Source: Pasteurellaceae bacterium
GTDB taxonomy: Bacteria > Pseudomonadota > Gammaproteobacteria > Enterobacterales > Pasteurellaceae
NCBI GenBank assembly: GCA_900756155.1
Contig: CAAEJV010000028.1
Coordinates: forward strand, 1-64,000
DNA: 64,000 nt
Reading direction: 5' to 3'
Part shown: piece by piece, positions 1-7,496 of the stretch
Position numbering within the stretch: the stretch's first letter is position 1
How the letters are laid out: each line of letters begins with the position of its first letter
Program-made: the position numbers and the translations under genes
The notes under the pieces: model-generated
What the model saw: the letters and a program-made list of their open reading frames with translations, nothing else
The model's database searches: none
What the model was told of the DNA's origin: nothing

Positions 1-1025
1 CAGCAACTGCCGCAAGCTCTTCAGCTTCAGCAGCAAATAGCTCAGCAACTGCCGCAAGCTCTTCAGCTTCAGCAGCAAACAGCTCAGCAACTGCCGCAAG
101 CTCTTCTGCATCAGCAGCAAATAGCTCAGCAACTGCAGCAAGCTCTTCAGCTTCAGCAGCAAATAGCTCAGCGACTGCCGCAAGCTCTTCAGCTTCAGCA
201 GCAAATAGCTCAGCAACTGCCGCAAGCTCTTCAGCTTCAGCAGCAAATAGCTCAGCAACTGCCGCAAGCTCTTCTGCATCAGCAGCAAATAGCTCAGCAA
301 CTGCCGCAAGCTCTTCAGCTTCAGCAGCAAATAGCTCAGCAACTGCAGCAAGTTCTTCTGCATCAGCAGCAGAAAGTTCAGCAAAACGTATTGAAGACTC
401 TGGCTTGATTAGTAAAGATGGTAAAACAGCATTTGCAGCAGATAACACCAGCAAACGTGATAGTGCGAAAGCGAAAGGTAAAGATGCAACTGCGGTTGGC
501 TATGGTGCGAATGCAAGTGGTGAAAATGGCACTGCGTTAGGTAATAACTCACAAGCTTCAGGTAAAAACTCAACAGCCGTGGGTCAAGGTGCGAAAGCAA
601 CTGCAGATAACTCAGTGGCATTAGGTCAAGGTTCTGTTGCAAATGAAGCCAATACTGTTTCAGTTGGTTCAGTTGGTAATGAACGTCGAATCACCAATGT
701 GGCAGATCCAGTTCGTGGTACGGATGCGGCAAACAAACAATATGTTGATCGTTCTGTTGGTGCAGTTCGTAGCGAAATGAAGAAAACTGATAAGAAACTT
801 CGTGGTGGTATCGCAGGGGCAACTGCTGCTGCAAATATTCCACAAGTGACTAAACCAGGTGGTTCAATGGTTGGCCTTGGTGTAGGTAACTACAAAGGTG
901 AAAGTGCAGTTGCAGTAGGTTACTCACGTGCGAGTGATAATAATAAAGTTATCTTTAAAGTAAGTGGTGCAGCAACTACACAAGGTGATTATAATGTTGG
1001 TGCCGGTGTAGGTTATCAATGGTAA
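1..1025 (+). CDS. Trimeric autotransporter adhesin, C-terminal part (5' end outside window)
   Basis: The frame is open from base 3 to the TAA at 1023-1025, giving 340 visible residues. Order: about 126 residues of Ser/Ala/Thr-rich 14-residue repeats; a short linker; four or five YadA-head (Hep_Hag) type repeats of the form AVGYGANASGENGTALG; a neck motif (ITNVADPVRGTDAANKQYVD); a short coiled segment; and a C-terminal membrane anchor of about 70 residues ending in aromatic Trp (GAGVGYQW), as in outer-membrane beta-barrels. Proteins of this family (type Vc secretion) trimerise through the anchor and display stalk and head on the cell surface for adhesion. The start and signal peptide lie upstream of the window, so total length is unknown. 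A terminator follows at once. The next gene, a DUF2827 glycosyltransferase-like protein, may modify the Ser-rich stalk (inference). Confidence 0.93.
   Translation, partial: ATAASSSASAANSSATAASSSASAANSSATAASSSASAANSSATAASSSASAANSSATAASSSASAANSSATAASSSASAANSSATAASSSASAANSSATAASSSASAANSSATAASSSASAAESSAKRIEDSGLISKDGKTAFAADNTSKRDSAKAKGKDATAVGYGANASGENGTALGNNSQASGKNSTAVGQGAKATADNSVALGQGSVANEANTVSVGSVGNERRITNVADPVRGTDAANKQYVDRSVGAVRSEMKKTDKKLRGGIAGATAAANIPQVTKPGGSMVGLGVGNYKGESAVAVGYSRASDNNKVIFKVSGAATTQGDYNVGAGVGYQW
3..380 (+). repeat. Nine tandem 42-bp repeats in the adhesin stalk
   Basis: Units start at 3, 45, 87, 129, 171, 213, 255, 297 and 339, each 42 bp (14 codons: A T A A S S S A S A A N S S). 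Copies differ only by scattered substitutions such as GCT/GCA, GCC/GCA, GCA/GCG and AAT/AAC; the last copy is more diverged (AESS in place of ANSS). The array probably continues to the left of the window. Because the unit is a multiple of three, copy-number change would lengthen or shorten the stalk without a frameshift. Confidence 0.95.
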
Positions 1026-1044
1026 TGATCGACTAAACTAGATA

Positions 1045-1079
1045 AATCACTCGGGTAGGAATATCCGAGTGATTTTTAT
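1045..1079 (+). terminator. Rho-independent terminator of the adhesin gene
   Basis: A perfect 10-bp stem (AATCACTCGG with CCGAGTGATT), a 10-nt loop and then a T-rich tail, 19 bases after the stop codon. Confidence 0.85.
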
Positions 1080-1156
1080 TATTTAAGTTATTTGAAAACA
1101 GTTTTATTTTTGACCACACTTTTAGATAATTTAAATAATAGAAGAGGAAAGAGAGT

Positions 1157-2296
1157 ATGCGTAAATATAAAATTGGGATCACTTTTAATTTAGAAGCAAA
1201 AGTAACAGATATTTGGGCAAATGGCGCAAATCAAAATGTGATTCATCTTTATCATTTATTTCAACATTCCGACATTGTAGATGATGTAGTTTTGGTATCT
1301 TGGGGGCCAGAGAAAAGAACAACGCCTCCAGATGGCTTTATGTTGAATGATCTAGACTTAAAGTTTGCTTATATTAATGATGTGATTGATGAATTAGATG
1401 TGTTAATTGAAGGGACACTTAGTATTGAACCTGAGCTTAGTAATAAAATGCATGAACATGGCGGGAAAGTTGTTTGTTATAAAATGGGGCCTGATTACAT
1501 CATGGATATTGAAAACTTCATTTTTAATCAGCCTACTGGTCGTGTATTTAATGGAAGTAAGTTTGATAGTATCTGGCTAATTCCACAAAATGAAAATACT
1601 TGTCGATCTTACTTTTCTATTATGTTTGAGTGTGATGCACATGTTGTCCCAGCAATTTGGGCACCTACATTTTGTGATATTGTAATTAAAAGGTTAAAAG
1701 AAAAGCATGGAATTGAATTTGGCTATAAGCCGAATAAAGATCGTCAAAAATGGCGAATTGCTAACTTCGAGCCAAATATTTTTATTTTTAAAAATTGTTT
1801 TACCCCTATTTTAATTGCAGAACAAGCCTATCGACAAGCGCCTGATAAAATTGGACATGTCTATATAACAAATATTTATCATAAAAAAGATCATCCTATT
1901 ATGTTTAATTTTATTGGAAGGACGAAAGTGTTGAAAGATGGAATTTTGACCGTAGAAGGGCGATATCAAATGCCAGATTTCTTATCTCGTTACACGGATA
2001 TAGTGCTTGCTCATCAATGGGAAAATGGCTTGAATTATGCTTATAATGATGCGTTGTATGGCGGTTATCCATTTATACATAATTCAACGCTATTACCTAA
2101 AGGTGTTGGATATTATTATGAAGGTTTTGATGCATTTCATGGTGCTGATGTTTTATTAAATGTGATTGATAATCATGATAAGCATCATGAAGAGTATCAA
2201 AAACGTGCAAATGCGTTTTTAGAGACGTTGTTACCAAGTAATCCTATCAATATTGCTATTTACGAGCGTGAAATTCAGCGTTTATTTGAAGAGTAG
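1157..2296 (+). CDS. DUF2827 family protein, probable GT-B fold glycosyltransferase
   Basis: 379 residues, no signal peptide, so cytoplasmic. I recognise the DUF2827 family from the C-terminal block at about residues 286-310 (HQWENGLNYAY, then DALYGGYPFIHNS) and the GYYYEG segment after it. This block resembles the donor-binding half of GT-B glycosyltransferases, and the N-terminal IWANGANQNVIHL stretch resembles their first glycine-containing loop. Enzymatic function is inference; no substrate is known to me. A good Shine-Dalgarno (GAGGA) precedes the ATG. The gene lies 131 bp behind the adhesin gene on the same strand but after its terminator, so it probably has its own promoter (weak TTGACC/AATAAT candidate at 1110-1139). 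Base composition looks more AT-rich than the housekeeping genes and it contains no USS. Confidence 0.82.
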   Translation: MRKYKIGITFNLEAKVTDIWANGANQNVIHLYHLFQHSDIVDDVVLVSWGPEKRTTPPDGFMLNDLDLKFAYINDVIDELDVLIEGTLSIEPELSNKMHEHGGKVVCYKMGPDYIMDIENFIFNQPTGRVFNGSKFDSIWLIPQNENTCRSYFSIMFECDAHVVPAIWAPTFCDIVIKRLKEKHGIEFGYKPNKDRQKWRIANFEPNIFIFKNCFTPILIAEQAYRQAPDKIGHVYITNIYHKKDHPIMFNFIGRTKVLKDGILTVEGRYQMPDFLSRYTDIVLAHQWENGLNYAYNDALYGGYPFIHNSTLLPKGVGYYYEGFDAFHGADVLLNVIDNHDKHHEEYQKRANAFLETLLPSNPINIAIYEREIQRLFEE

Positions 2297-2301
2297 TATA
2301 T

Positions 2302-2329
2302 AAGTGCGGTTATTTAATCGCACTTTTTA
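2302..2329 (+). terminator. Terminator after the DUF2827 gene, containing a USS
   Basis: AAGTGCG (2302-2308) pairs with CGCACTT (2319-2325), followed by a T tract. The left arm is a full USS core, AAGTGCGGT. Confidence 0.7.
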
Positions 2330-2382
2330 TCATATATAGAAATTTTAGAGATCTATACTATGAATGAAAAATATACCTATTT

Positions 2383-2407
2383 AAACTGCACATTTTATGT
2401 GCGGTTT
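2383..2407 (-). terminator. Possible terminator of the GT25-GT2 gene
   Basis: An 11-bp stem with one wobble pair (AAACTGCACAT with ATGTGCGGTTT) and a 3-nt loop lies 20 bases beyond the leftward stop codon. The following T tract on the minus strand is short, so this is a weak call. Confidence 0.35.
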
Positions 2408-2426
2408 GTTATTCAACTTATAATAC

Positions 2427-3959
2427 TTACCATAAATCGTTAAGCTCTTTTTCATATTTTATTTTCAAACTAAGAAAATCTATCTTTTCAGCCTCTGAAA
2501 GTAAGTTATAGCATTTCATTACATAACCATAAATATCATCTACATATTTTTTAAATCCAGGCAACAACTCATTATTGAGTTTCATATTTTCTATTTCAGT
2601 TATTACATCAGATAGATTTTGAAATAGACTTTCTTGATTTTTAGCAGTTACAACTGAGGTAATTGAACCTTTTCTTTCTCTTCTATACATATAAAAGCAA
2701 TTTCGATATATAGCATAATCTTTAATATGTTTAACTAGTGAAAAACTCCATATAACATCTTCAAAAGTTCTCCCTTTTATAAAAAAGAGTTGGTTTTTTA
2801 AAATTAATTCTCTTTTCATTATTTTTGTAAAGGGGAACCCAAGATAAATTCCATCTTGATAAAGGTCTTGAAAGTCTTCCTTAAAAGAACCTATTAGCTT
2901 ATCTCGGTTGATGTAATGGTTCACAATTTTATCAGGATAAACACTGCTCATATAATTAAAGATAACATCGGGATTATTTTCAGTAATGATATTTTGTAAA
3001 TCAGAAAGAATAGTTGTTCCTTCCCAATAATCATCACTATCTAAAAACATTAAATACTCTCCTCGAGCAATTTGAATGCCTGCATTTCTTGCGTCGGATA
3101 CTCCACCGTTAATTTTATGGATAAAAACGATATTAGAATATTGTTTAGCATATTTAACACAAATATCGATGGAATTATCTGGTGAACCATCATCAACTAG
3201 AATCAGTTCATAATTCTGATAATCTTGAGCTAAGACAGATTCAATACATTGCTCGAGGTAGCGTTCAACATTATAAATTGGCACAATGATACTAAACAGC
3301 GGGTTTTCAATCTTATCTTTTCTATTTGAGGTAGGGTTTTCCCCTAATAGATAACAGGCTTGAGCAATATTCTGAGGTTCATGGAATGCAGTAAATTGAT
3401 CTGCAAGCCAGTAGGGTTTCGTTTCCCTTAAAAGAGCGGTTAATTTTTTTGCGATATTTTTGCGGATGAGATAAAGCGAACAACCATAGTTATATTGGTT
3501 AATATCGCCATAAATTAACGCATAAGGCTCATCACCTATTTGAAACAAACGTTCTCCAGAACGTGACTCACTGTCATGCTGTAATTTAATAATTCCGTAT
3601 GAGGAATATTTATTGGCATAATGGATAGTATGCTGAATGAAGTTTTCAACAGGTTGTATTTCACTTTCAGCAATTAAAACAAAATCATTATCTTGTAACT
3701 GTTCATTTTCAGCAATCGTCTTCCAGCACTGAATATGAGATAGCGTGTGGGCAATTTCTTTGTTATTGGGAGTCCGATCAAGTAGTTCTTCTGCTTTCTT
3801 TAAATTAAATAAGGCTGAAGAATTACCCAGTAAGCTAACCTGTTCTTTAGTTACTGCAGAAATAGGAACAACATGAGAGTCAGAGGCGCATTGTAAAAAA
3901 TGACTCAGTCTCTCTATTTTTTCAGAAGCATAAATCACATAACAGGTTAGTTTTTCCAT
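2427..3959 (-). CDS. Two-domain glycosyltransferase: GT25-like N-terminus, GT2 C-terminus
   Basis: 510 residues, no signal peptide. Residues 1 to about 215 resemble family 25 LPS glycosyltransferases (EIAHTLSH at 68-75, then an FVLIAESE strand at 93-100), but the usual acidic E-D-D metal motif reads A-E-S-E here, so the domain may be altered or inactive. Residues 222-510 are a GT-A family 2 domain with SIIVPIYN, the nucleotide-binding DDG at 256-258, DXD-type DSDD at 307-310 and a candidate base in FED at 399-401. It probably adds sugars to LPS or another surface glycan at the cytoplasmic membrane face; donor and acceptor are unknown. Its ATG lies 8 bp after the nhaA stop, so it is probably co-transcribed with nhaA. 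It converges on the DUF2827 gene. No USS inside. Confidence 0.85.
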   Translation of the reverse strand: MEKLTCYVIYASEKIERLSHFLQCASDSHVVPISAVTKEQVSLLGNSSALFNLKKAEELLDRTPNNKEIAHTLSHIQCWKTIAENEQLQDNDFVLIAESEIQPVENFIQHTIHYANKYSSYGIIKLQHDSESRSGERLFQIGDEPYALIYGDINQYNYGCSLYLIRKNIAKKLTALLRETKPYWLADQFTAFHEPQNIAQACYLLGENPTSNRKDKIENPLFSIIVPIYNVERYLEQCIESVLAQDYQNYELILVDDGSPDNSIDICVKYAKQYSNIVFIHKINGGVSDARNAGIQIARGEYLMFLDSDDYWEGTTILSDLQNIITENNPDVIFNYMSSVYPDKIVNHYINRDKLIGSFKEDFQDLYQDGIYLGFPFTKIMKRELILKNQLFFIKGRTFEDVIWSFSLVKHIKDYAIYRNCFYMYRRERKGSITSVVTAKNQESLFQNLSDVITEIENMKLNNELLPGFKKYVDDIYGYVMKCYNLLSEAEKIDFLSLKIKYEKELNDLW

Positions 3960-3967
3960 CGTTTTGA

Positions 3968-5155
3968 TTACCCTTTATTTTTTGCGGTAGTCGCTTTTAA
4001 CGCCATATACCCCACAATCGCAGAAACAGTGGAGCCTAATAAGATCCCTAATCGAGAAAGGGAGTTAATGCTTTCACCTGCATCAGCGTTGAAGGCTAGG
4101 CTTGCTAAGAACATCGACATAGTGAAACCGATACCGCATAAAATCGCTACGGCAAAAATTTGTTTGAAGTTGATGCCTTGTGGAAGTTTTGCAATGCCAA
4201 GTTTAACGGAAAGATAACTGAAACCAAATACACCCAGAGGTTTTCCGATAATTAAGCCAAGAGAAATCGCGAGTAATAATGGTGATGTCAGCATGCTGAG
4301 ATCAATGCCATCAAAGCTTACGCCCGCATTAGCAAACGCAAATAATGGCAGGATAACAAAGGATGACCAAGGGGCAAGAATGTGCTCAAAGTCATGTAGA
4401 GGTGTTTCGCCATTTTTACCTTTTAATGGAATACAAAATCCGATGATAACGCCAGCAAGGGTAGCATGCACGCCTGATTTTAATACCGAAGCCCATAAGA
4501 TTGTTCCCACCACCATATAGGCGCAAAGTGCGGTCACTTTAAAGCGATTTAATGCGATAAGTACAACAATAGCAACTGCAGCAAAAATGAGTGCTTGTAT
4601 ACTTAATCCGTATGAGAAAAACAATGCAATAACAACGATTGCGCCTAAGTCATCAATAATCGCTAAAGCAAGTAAAAAGATTTTTAGTGGGAGTGGCACT
4701 TGTTTACTTAATAACGCCATGATACCAAGAGCAAAGGCAATGTCTGTTGCCATTGGGATAGCCCAGCCATCGGCTAAAGCGGGATCGTGTTTGGCGATAA
4801 ATACATAAACTAATGCAGGAATGATCATTCCCCCCACCGCTGCAATAGCAGGGAAAATCGCTTGTTGATAGCTTGAAAGGGAGCCCTCAAATAATTCTCT
4901 TTTGACTTCCATTCCAACTAAAACAAAGAATACCGCCATAAAACCATCATTAATCCAGTGAATTAAGGTTTTATCGATAGAAAAAGTCCCTACTTGAATG
5001 CTGACTGGTAAGTTTAAAAAGTCATTATAGGTTTGATTAAGCGGTGAATTGGCTAATAGCATTGCAACTACCGCTGAAAAAAGTAATAAAATTCCGCCAG
5101 CTGATTCCAATTTGAAAAAACGCTGAATTTGTTGAATCAAACTCAGTTTATTCAT
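3968..5155 (-). CDS. nhaA: Na+/H+ antiporter NhaA
   Basis: 395 residues, close to the E. coli length of 388. An inner-membrane antiporter that exchanges cytoplasmic Na+ for external H+ and supports pH and sodium homeostasis. The family's transport aspartates are visible in AIIDDLGAIV (D168, D169) and D138 lies in the MATDIAFALG segment; about twelve hydrophobic helices are spread along the chain. The start is the ATG preceded by AGGAGA on the minus strand. One USS lies inside (around 4525). The downstream glycosyltransferase gene follows with an 8-bp gap; brnQ is divergent upstream, as I recall from H. influenzae. Confidence 0.96.
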   Translation of the reverse strand: MNKLSLIQQIQRFFKLESAGGILLLFSAVVAMLLANSPLNQTYNDFLNLPVSIQVGTFSIDKTLIHWINDGFMAVFFVLVGMEVKRELFEGSLSSYQQAIFPAIAAVGGMIIPALVYVFIAKHDPALADGWAIPMATDIAFALGIMALLSKQVPLPLKIFLLALAIIDDLGAIVVIALFFSYGLSIQALIFAAVAIVVLIALNRFKVTALCAYMVVGTILWASVLKSGVHATLAGVIIGFCIPLKGKNGETPLHDFEHILAPWSSFVILPLFAFANAGVSFDGIDLSMLTSPLLLAISLGLIIGKPLGVFGFSYLSVKLGIAKLPQGINFKQIFAVAILCGIGFTMSMFLASLAFNADAGESINSLSRLGILLGSTVSAIVGYMALKATTAKNKG

Positions 5156-5271
5156 TCATTCTCTCCTAAAAAAGTAATAAAAAATAATAAAGCTTGGATA
5201 CTATCACAAATTTACTGATTTTTGGAAAAAAGAGGCGGTGGATAATGTGTGATTTAATCAGAATATGATAG

Positions 5272-5295
5272 ATTTCGTGATCTATTTCACAAAAT
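5272..5295 (+). promoter_or_regulatory. CRP-like binding site upstream of brnQ
   Basis: CGTGA-TCTATT-TCACA (5276-5291) matches the CRP consensus TGTGA-N6-TCACA at 9 of 10 core positions, with A/T-rich flanks on both sides. It is centred about 83 bp before the preferred brnQ start and lies in the region shared with divergent nhaA. Confidence 0.55.
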
Positions 5296-5366
5296 TTATT
5301 TTCCTTTTTGGAATAAAAAACAATTTAATAGTAAAATTCTTAAAATTTATTTATTCGAGAATGCTT

Positions 5367-6674
5367 ATGTTTTCAAAAAAAGACATCACCGTATTAGGTA
5401 TGATGATTTTTGCTTTATTTTTAGGCGCAGGAAATATTATTTTTCCACCGATGGAAGGTTACTCCGCAGGTAACCATTGGGCAACCGCTTCGCTAGGATT
5501 TGTGATAACAGGCGTACTCATGCCATTTATTACATTGGTTGTTGTGTCAGTGTTAGGACGTGGTGAAGAACTGACTAAGGACTTACCCAAGTGGGCAGGC
5601 GTATCCTTTTTAACCATTCTTTATTTAGTCATCGGTTCAACCTTTGCCATGCCTCGAATTACTAATGTCGCTTATGAAATGGCATGGTTGCCATTGGGGC
5701 TCGTTGAAGATAGTGCGACGACACGTCTTATTTTTTCTGTGATCTTTAATATTATCGCGATGGGATTCATGATTCGCCCAAGTACCATTATTTCAACAGT
5801 GGGTGAAGTGATGACGCCGGCTTTGTTGGTCTTATTACTGGTTGTTGGGATAACGGTTTTTGTGTCACCTCTTTCTGATATTGTTGCTCCGTCGCAGGCG
5901 TATGCCGAGAATTCAGCATTAACCACAGGATTAATTAGTGGTTATCAAACAATGGATGTACTGGCTGCGATTGCCTTTGGTGGCATTGTTGCACGGGCAT
6001 TATCTGCAAAAAACGTAACCAATCTCCAAAAGATTGTTAAATATACGATTTCAGCCGGCTTAGTATCAGTCGTCTTATTAGGTTGCTTATATTTTTCTTT
6101 ATTCTACTTAGGGGCAACTTCTGATGCGGTGGCACAAGGTGTAACAAATGGCGGCCAAATCTTCTCTCGTTATGTGAACAGTTTATTTGGCACGGCGGGA
6201 ACCTGGATTATGGCGGGTATTATTACTTTAGCAAGTCTAACCACATTAGTGTTAGTGGGCGTAACCAGTGCGTGTGGTGATTACTTCTCCAAGTTTTCGA
6301 CGCGTTTTTCTTATCCATTTTGGATTGTCTTCTTCACCGCCATGACGACAATTATTTCACAATATGGCTTAACAAAATTACTCCGAGTGACGATTCCTGC
6401 CTTGTTGTTGATTTACCCAATGGCGATCATGTTAGTGGTTTTACAGCTTGTGCGTAATAAATTGCCTTTTATTCGATTGAGCTATTACACCACTATTTTT
6501 GTGACAGTTTGTTTTAGTTTGATTGATAGCCTGAAAAACTTGGATATGTTGCCAGAAGGGTTACATCAGATCATGACTCATTTCCCGCTCTATTCACAAG
6601 GGCTTGCGTGGCTTGTGCCCGCATTATGTACTTTAGTGCTTTCCATGATATTAGGGAAAACAATTTCAAAATAA
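5367..6674 (+). CDS. brnQ: Branched-chain amino acid transporter BrnQ
   Basis: 435 residues from the chosen start. LIVCS-family carrier that imports leucine, isoleucine and valine with a cation across the inner membrane. The N-terminus DITVLGMMIFALFLGAGN followed by IIFPP is characteristic, and about twelve hydrophobic segments follow. The open frame reaches upstream to 5265, but that extension is AT-rich and lacks a ribosome site. ATG codons at 5361 and 5367 are both possible; I prefer 5367 because GAGA (5357-5360) is 6 bases from it but touches 5361. A CRP-like site lies upstream and a strong terminator follows. Confidence 0.93.
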   Translation: MFSKKDITVLGMMIFALFLGAGNIIFPPMEGYSAGNHWATASLGFVITGVLMPFITLVVVSVLGRGEELTKDLPKWAGVSFLTILYLVIGSTFAMPRITNVAYEMAWLPLGLVEDSATTRLIFSVIFNIIAMGFMIRPSTIISTVGEVMTPALLVLLLVVGITVFVSPLSDIVAPSQAYAENSALTTGLISGYQTMDVLAAIAFGGIVARALSAKNVTNLQKIVKYTISAGLVSVVLLGCLYFSLFYLGATSDAVAQGVTNGGQIFSRYVNSLFGTAGTWIMAGIITLASLTTLVLVGVTSACGDYFSKFSTRFSYPFWIVFFTAMTTIISQYGLTKLLRVTIPALLLIYPMAIMLVVLQLVRNKLPFIRLSYYTTIFVTVCFSLIDSLKNLDMLPEGLHQIMTHFPLYSQGLAWLVPALCTLVLSMILGKTISK

Positions 6675-6675
6675 C

Positions 6676-6708
6676 AAAAATGCCGACAATGATTTATCGG
6701 CATTTTTT
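6676..6708 (+). terminator. Bidirectional terminator between brnQ and rlmB
   Basis: An 11-bp perfect stem (AAAAATGCCGA with TCGGCATTTTT), loop of about 10 nt, six Ts on the plus strand and five on the minus strand, between convergent genes. A USS follows at 6714-6722. Confidence 0.9.
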
Positions 6709-6739
6709 ATATCAAGTGCGGTTATTTTTTCATGCGTTT

Positions 6740-7480
6740 CTAGGCGGTAAGACGTTGTCTCACAATTTCAAATAAACATACACCTGTTGCAACGGAAACA
6801 TTCAGGGATGAAACAGAGCCCGCCATTGGAATACTAATGAGTTGATCACAATGTTCACGAGTAAGACGACGCATGCCTTCACCTTCGGCCCCCATCACTA
6901 AAGCAAGAGAACCAGTAAGTTTACTTTGATAAATGGTTTCTGTTGCTTCGCCGGCCGTACCCACCACCCAAATATTATGGTTTTGTTGTAGATCTCGTAA
7001 AGTACGAGCTAAATTGGTTACGCGAATTAATGGCACAGTCTCCGCAGCACCGCAAGCCACTTTACGTGCAATAGAAGCGAGTTGAGCAGATTTATCTTTT
7101 GGCACAATAACAGCGCTCACACCGGCAGCATCCGCAGTACGTAAACAGGCCCCCAGGTTATGGGGATCTGTCACACCATCAAGCACCAATAAAAGTGGAT
7201 TTTGTTTACGAGTAAGAAGTTCATTCAGATCATGTTCATTCAGCTCTTTCGCTTCTTGCACACGCGCAATCACACCTTGATGTACTTCACCGTTGGATTT
7301 TTTATCTAATGTTTGACGGTTTACAAATTGCACCGCAATGCCTAAAGCATAGAGCTCATTGAGTAAGGGTTGTAGGCGTTTATCTTCACGGCCTTTCAGC
7401 ACAAACACTTCAATTAAACGTTCAGGGCTATTTGCTAAAATGCTGTTTACAGCATGGATACCATAGATATTTTCTGACAT
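6740..7480 (-). CDS. rlmB: 23S rRNA (guanosine-2251-2'-O)-methyltransferase RlmB
   Basis: 246 residues (E. coli 243). A SPOUT-class enzyme that uses S-adenosylmethionine to 2'-O-methylate G2251 in the peptidyl-transferase P loop of 23S rRNA. N-terminal substrate-binding domain to about residue 75, then the knotted catalytic domain with its three signature stretches: DGVTDPHNLGACLRTADAAG, LVMGAEGEGMRR and SLNVSVATGVCLFE. It lies 16 bp downstream of rnr on the same strand, the arrangement known from enteric bacteria, so the two are probably one transcript. Confidence 0.96.
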   Translation of the reverse strand: MSENIYGIHAVNSILANSPERLIEVFVLKGREDKRLQPLLNELYALGIAVQFVNRQTLDKKSNGEVHQGVIARVQEAKELNEHDLNELLTRKQNPLLLVLDGVTDPHNLGACLRTADAAGVSAVIVPKDKSAQLASIARKVACGAAETVPLIRVTNLARTLRDLQQNHNIWVVGTAGEATETIYQSKLTGSLALVMGAEGEGMRRLTREHCDQLISIPMAGSVSSLNVSVATGVCLFEIVRQRLTA

Positions 7481-7496
7481 AGGGTTCTCTTATTTA

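Noticed and set aside
3..380. CRISPR array
   Set aside because: The 42-bp units are contiguous without spacers and are translated in frame.
409..642. Open frame on the minus strand across the adhesin gene
   Set aside because: Shadow of the repeat-rich adhesin frame; composition is skewed His/Leu/Ser and there is no ribosome site.
5265..5366. Upstream extension of the brnQ frame
   Set aside because: AT-rich, covers the CRP-like site, no ribosome site, and known BrnQ proteins start at MFSKK.
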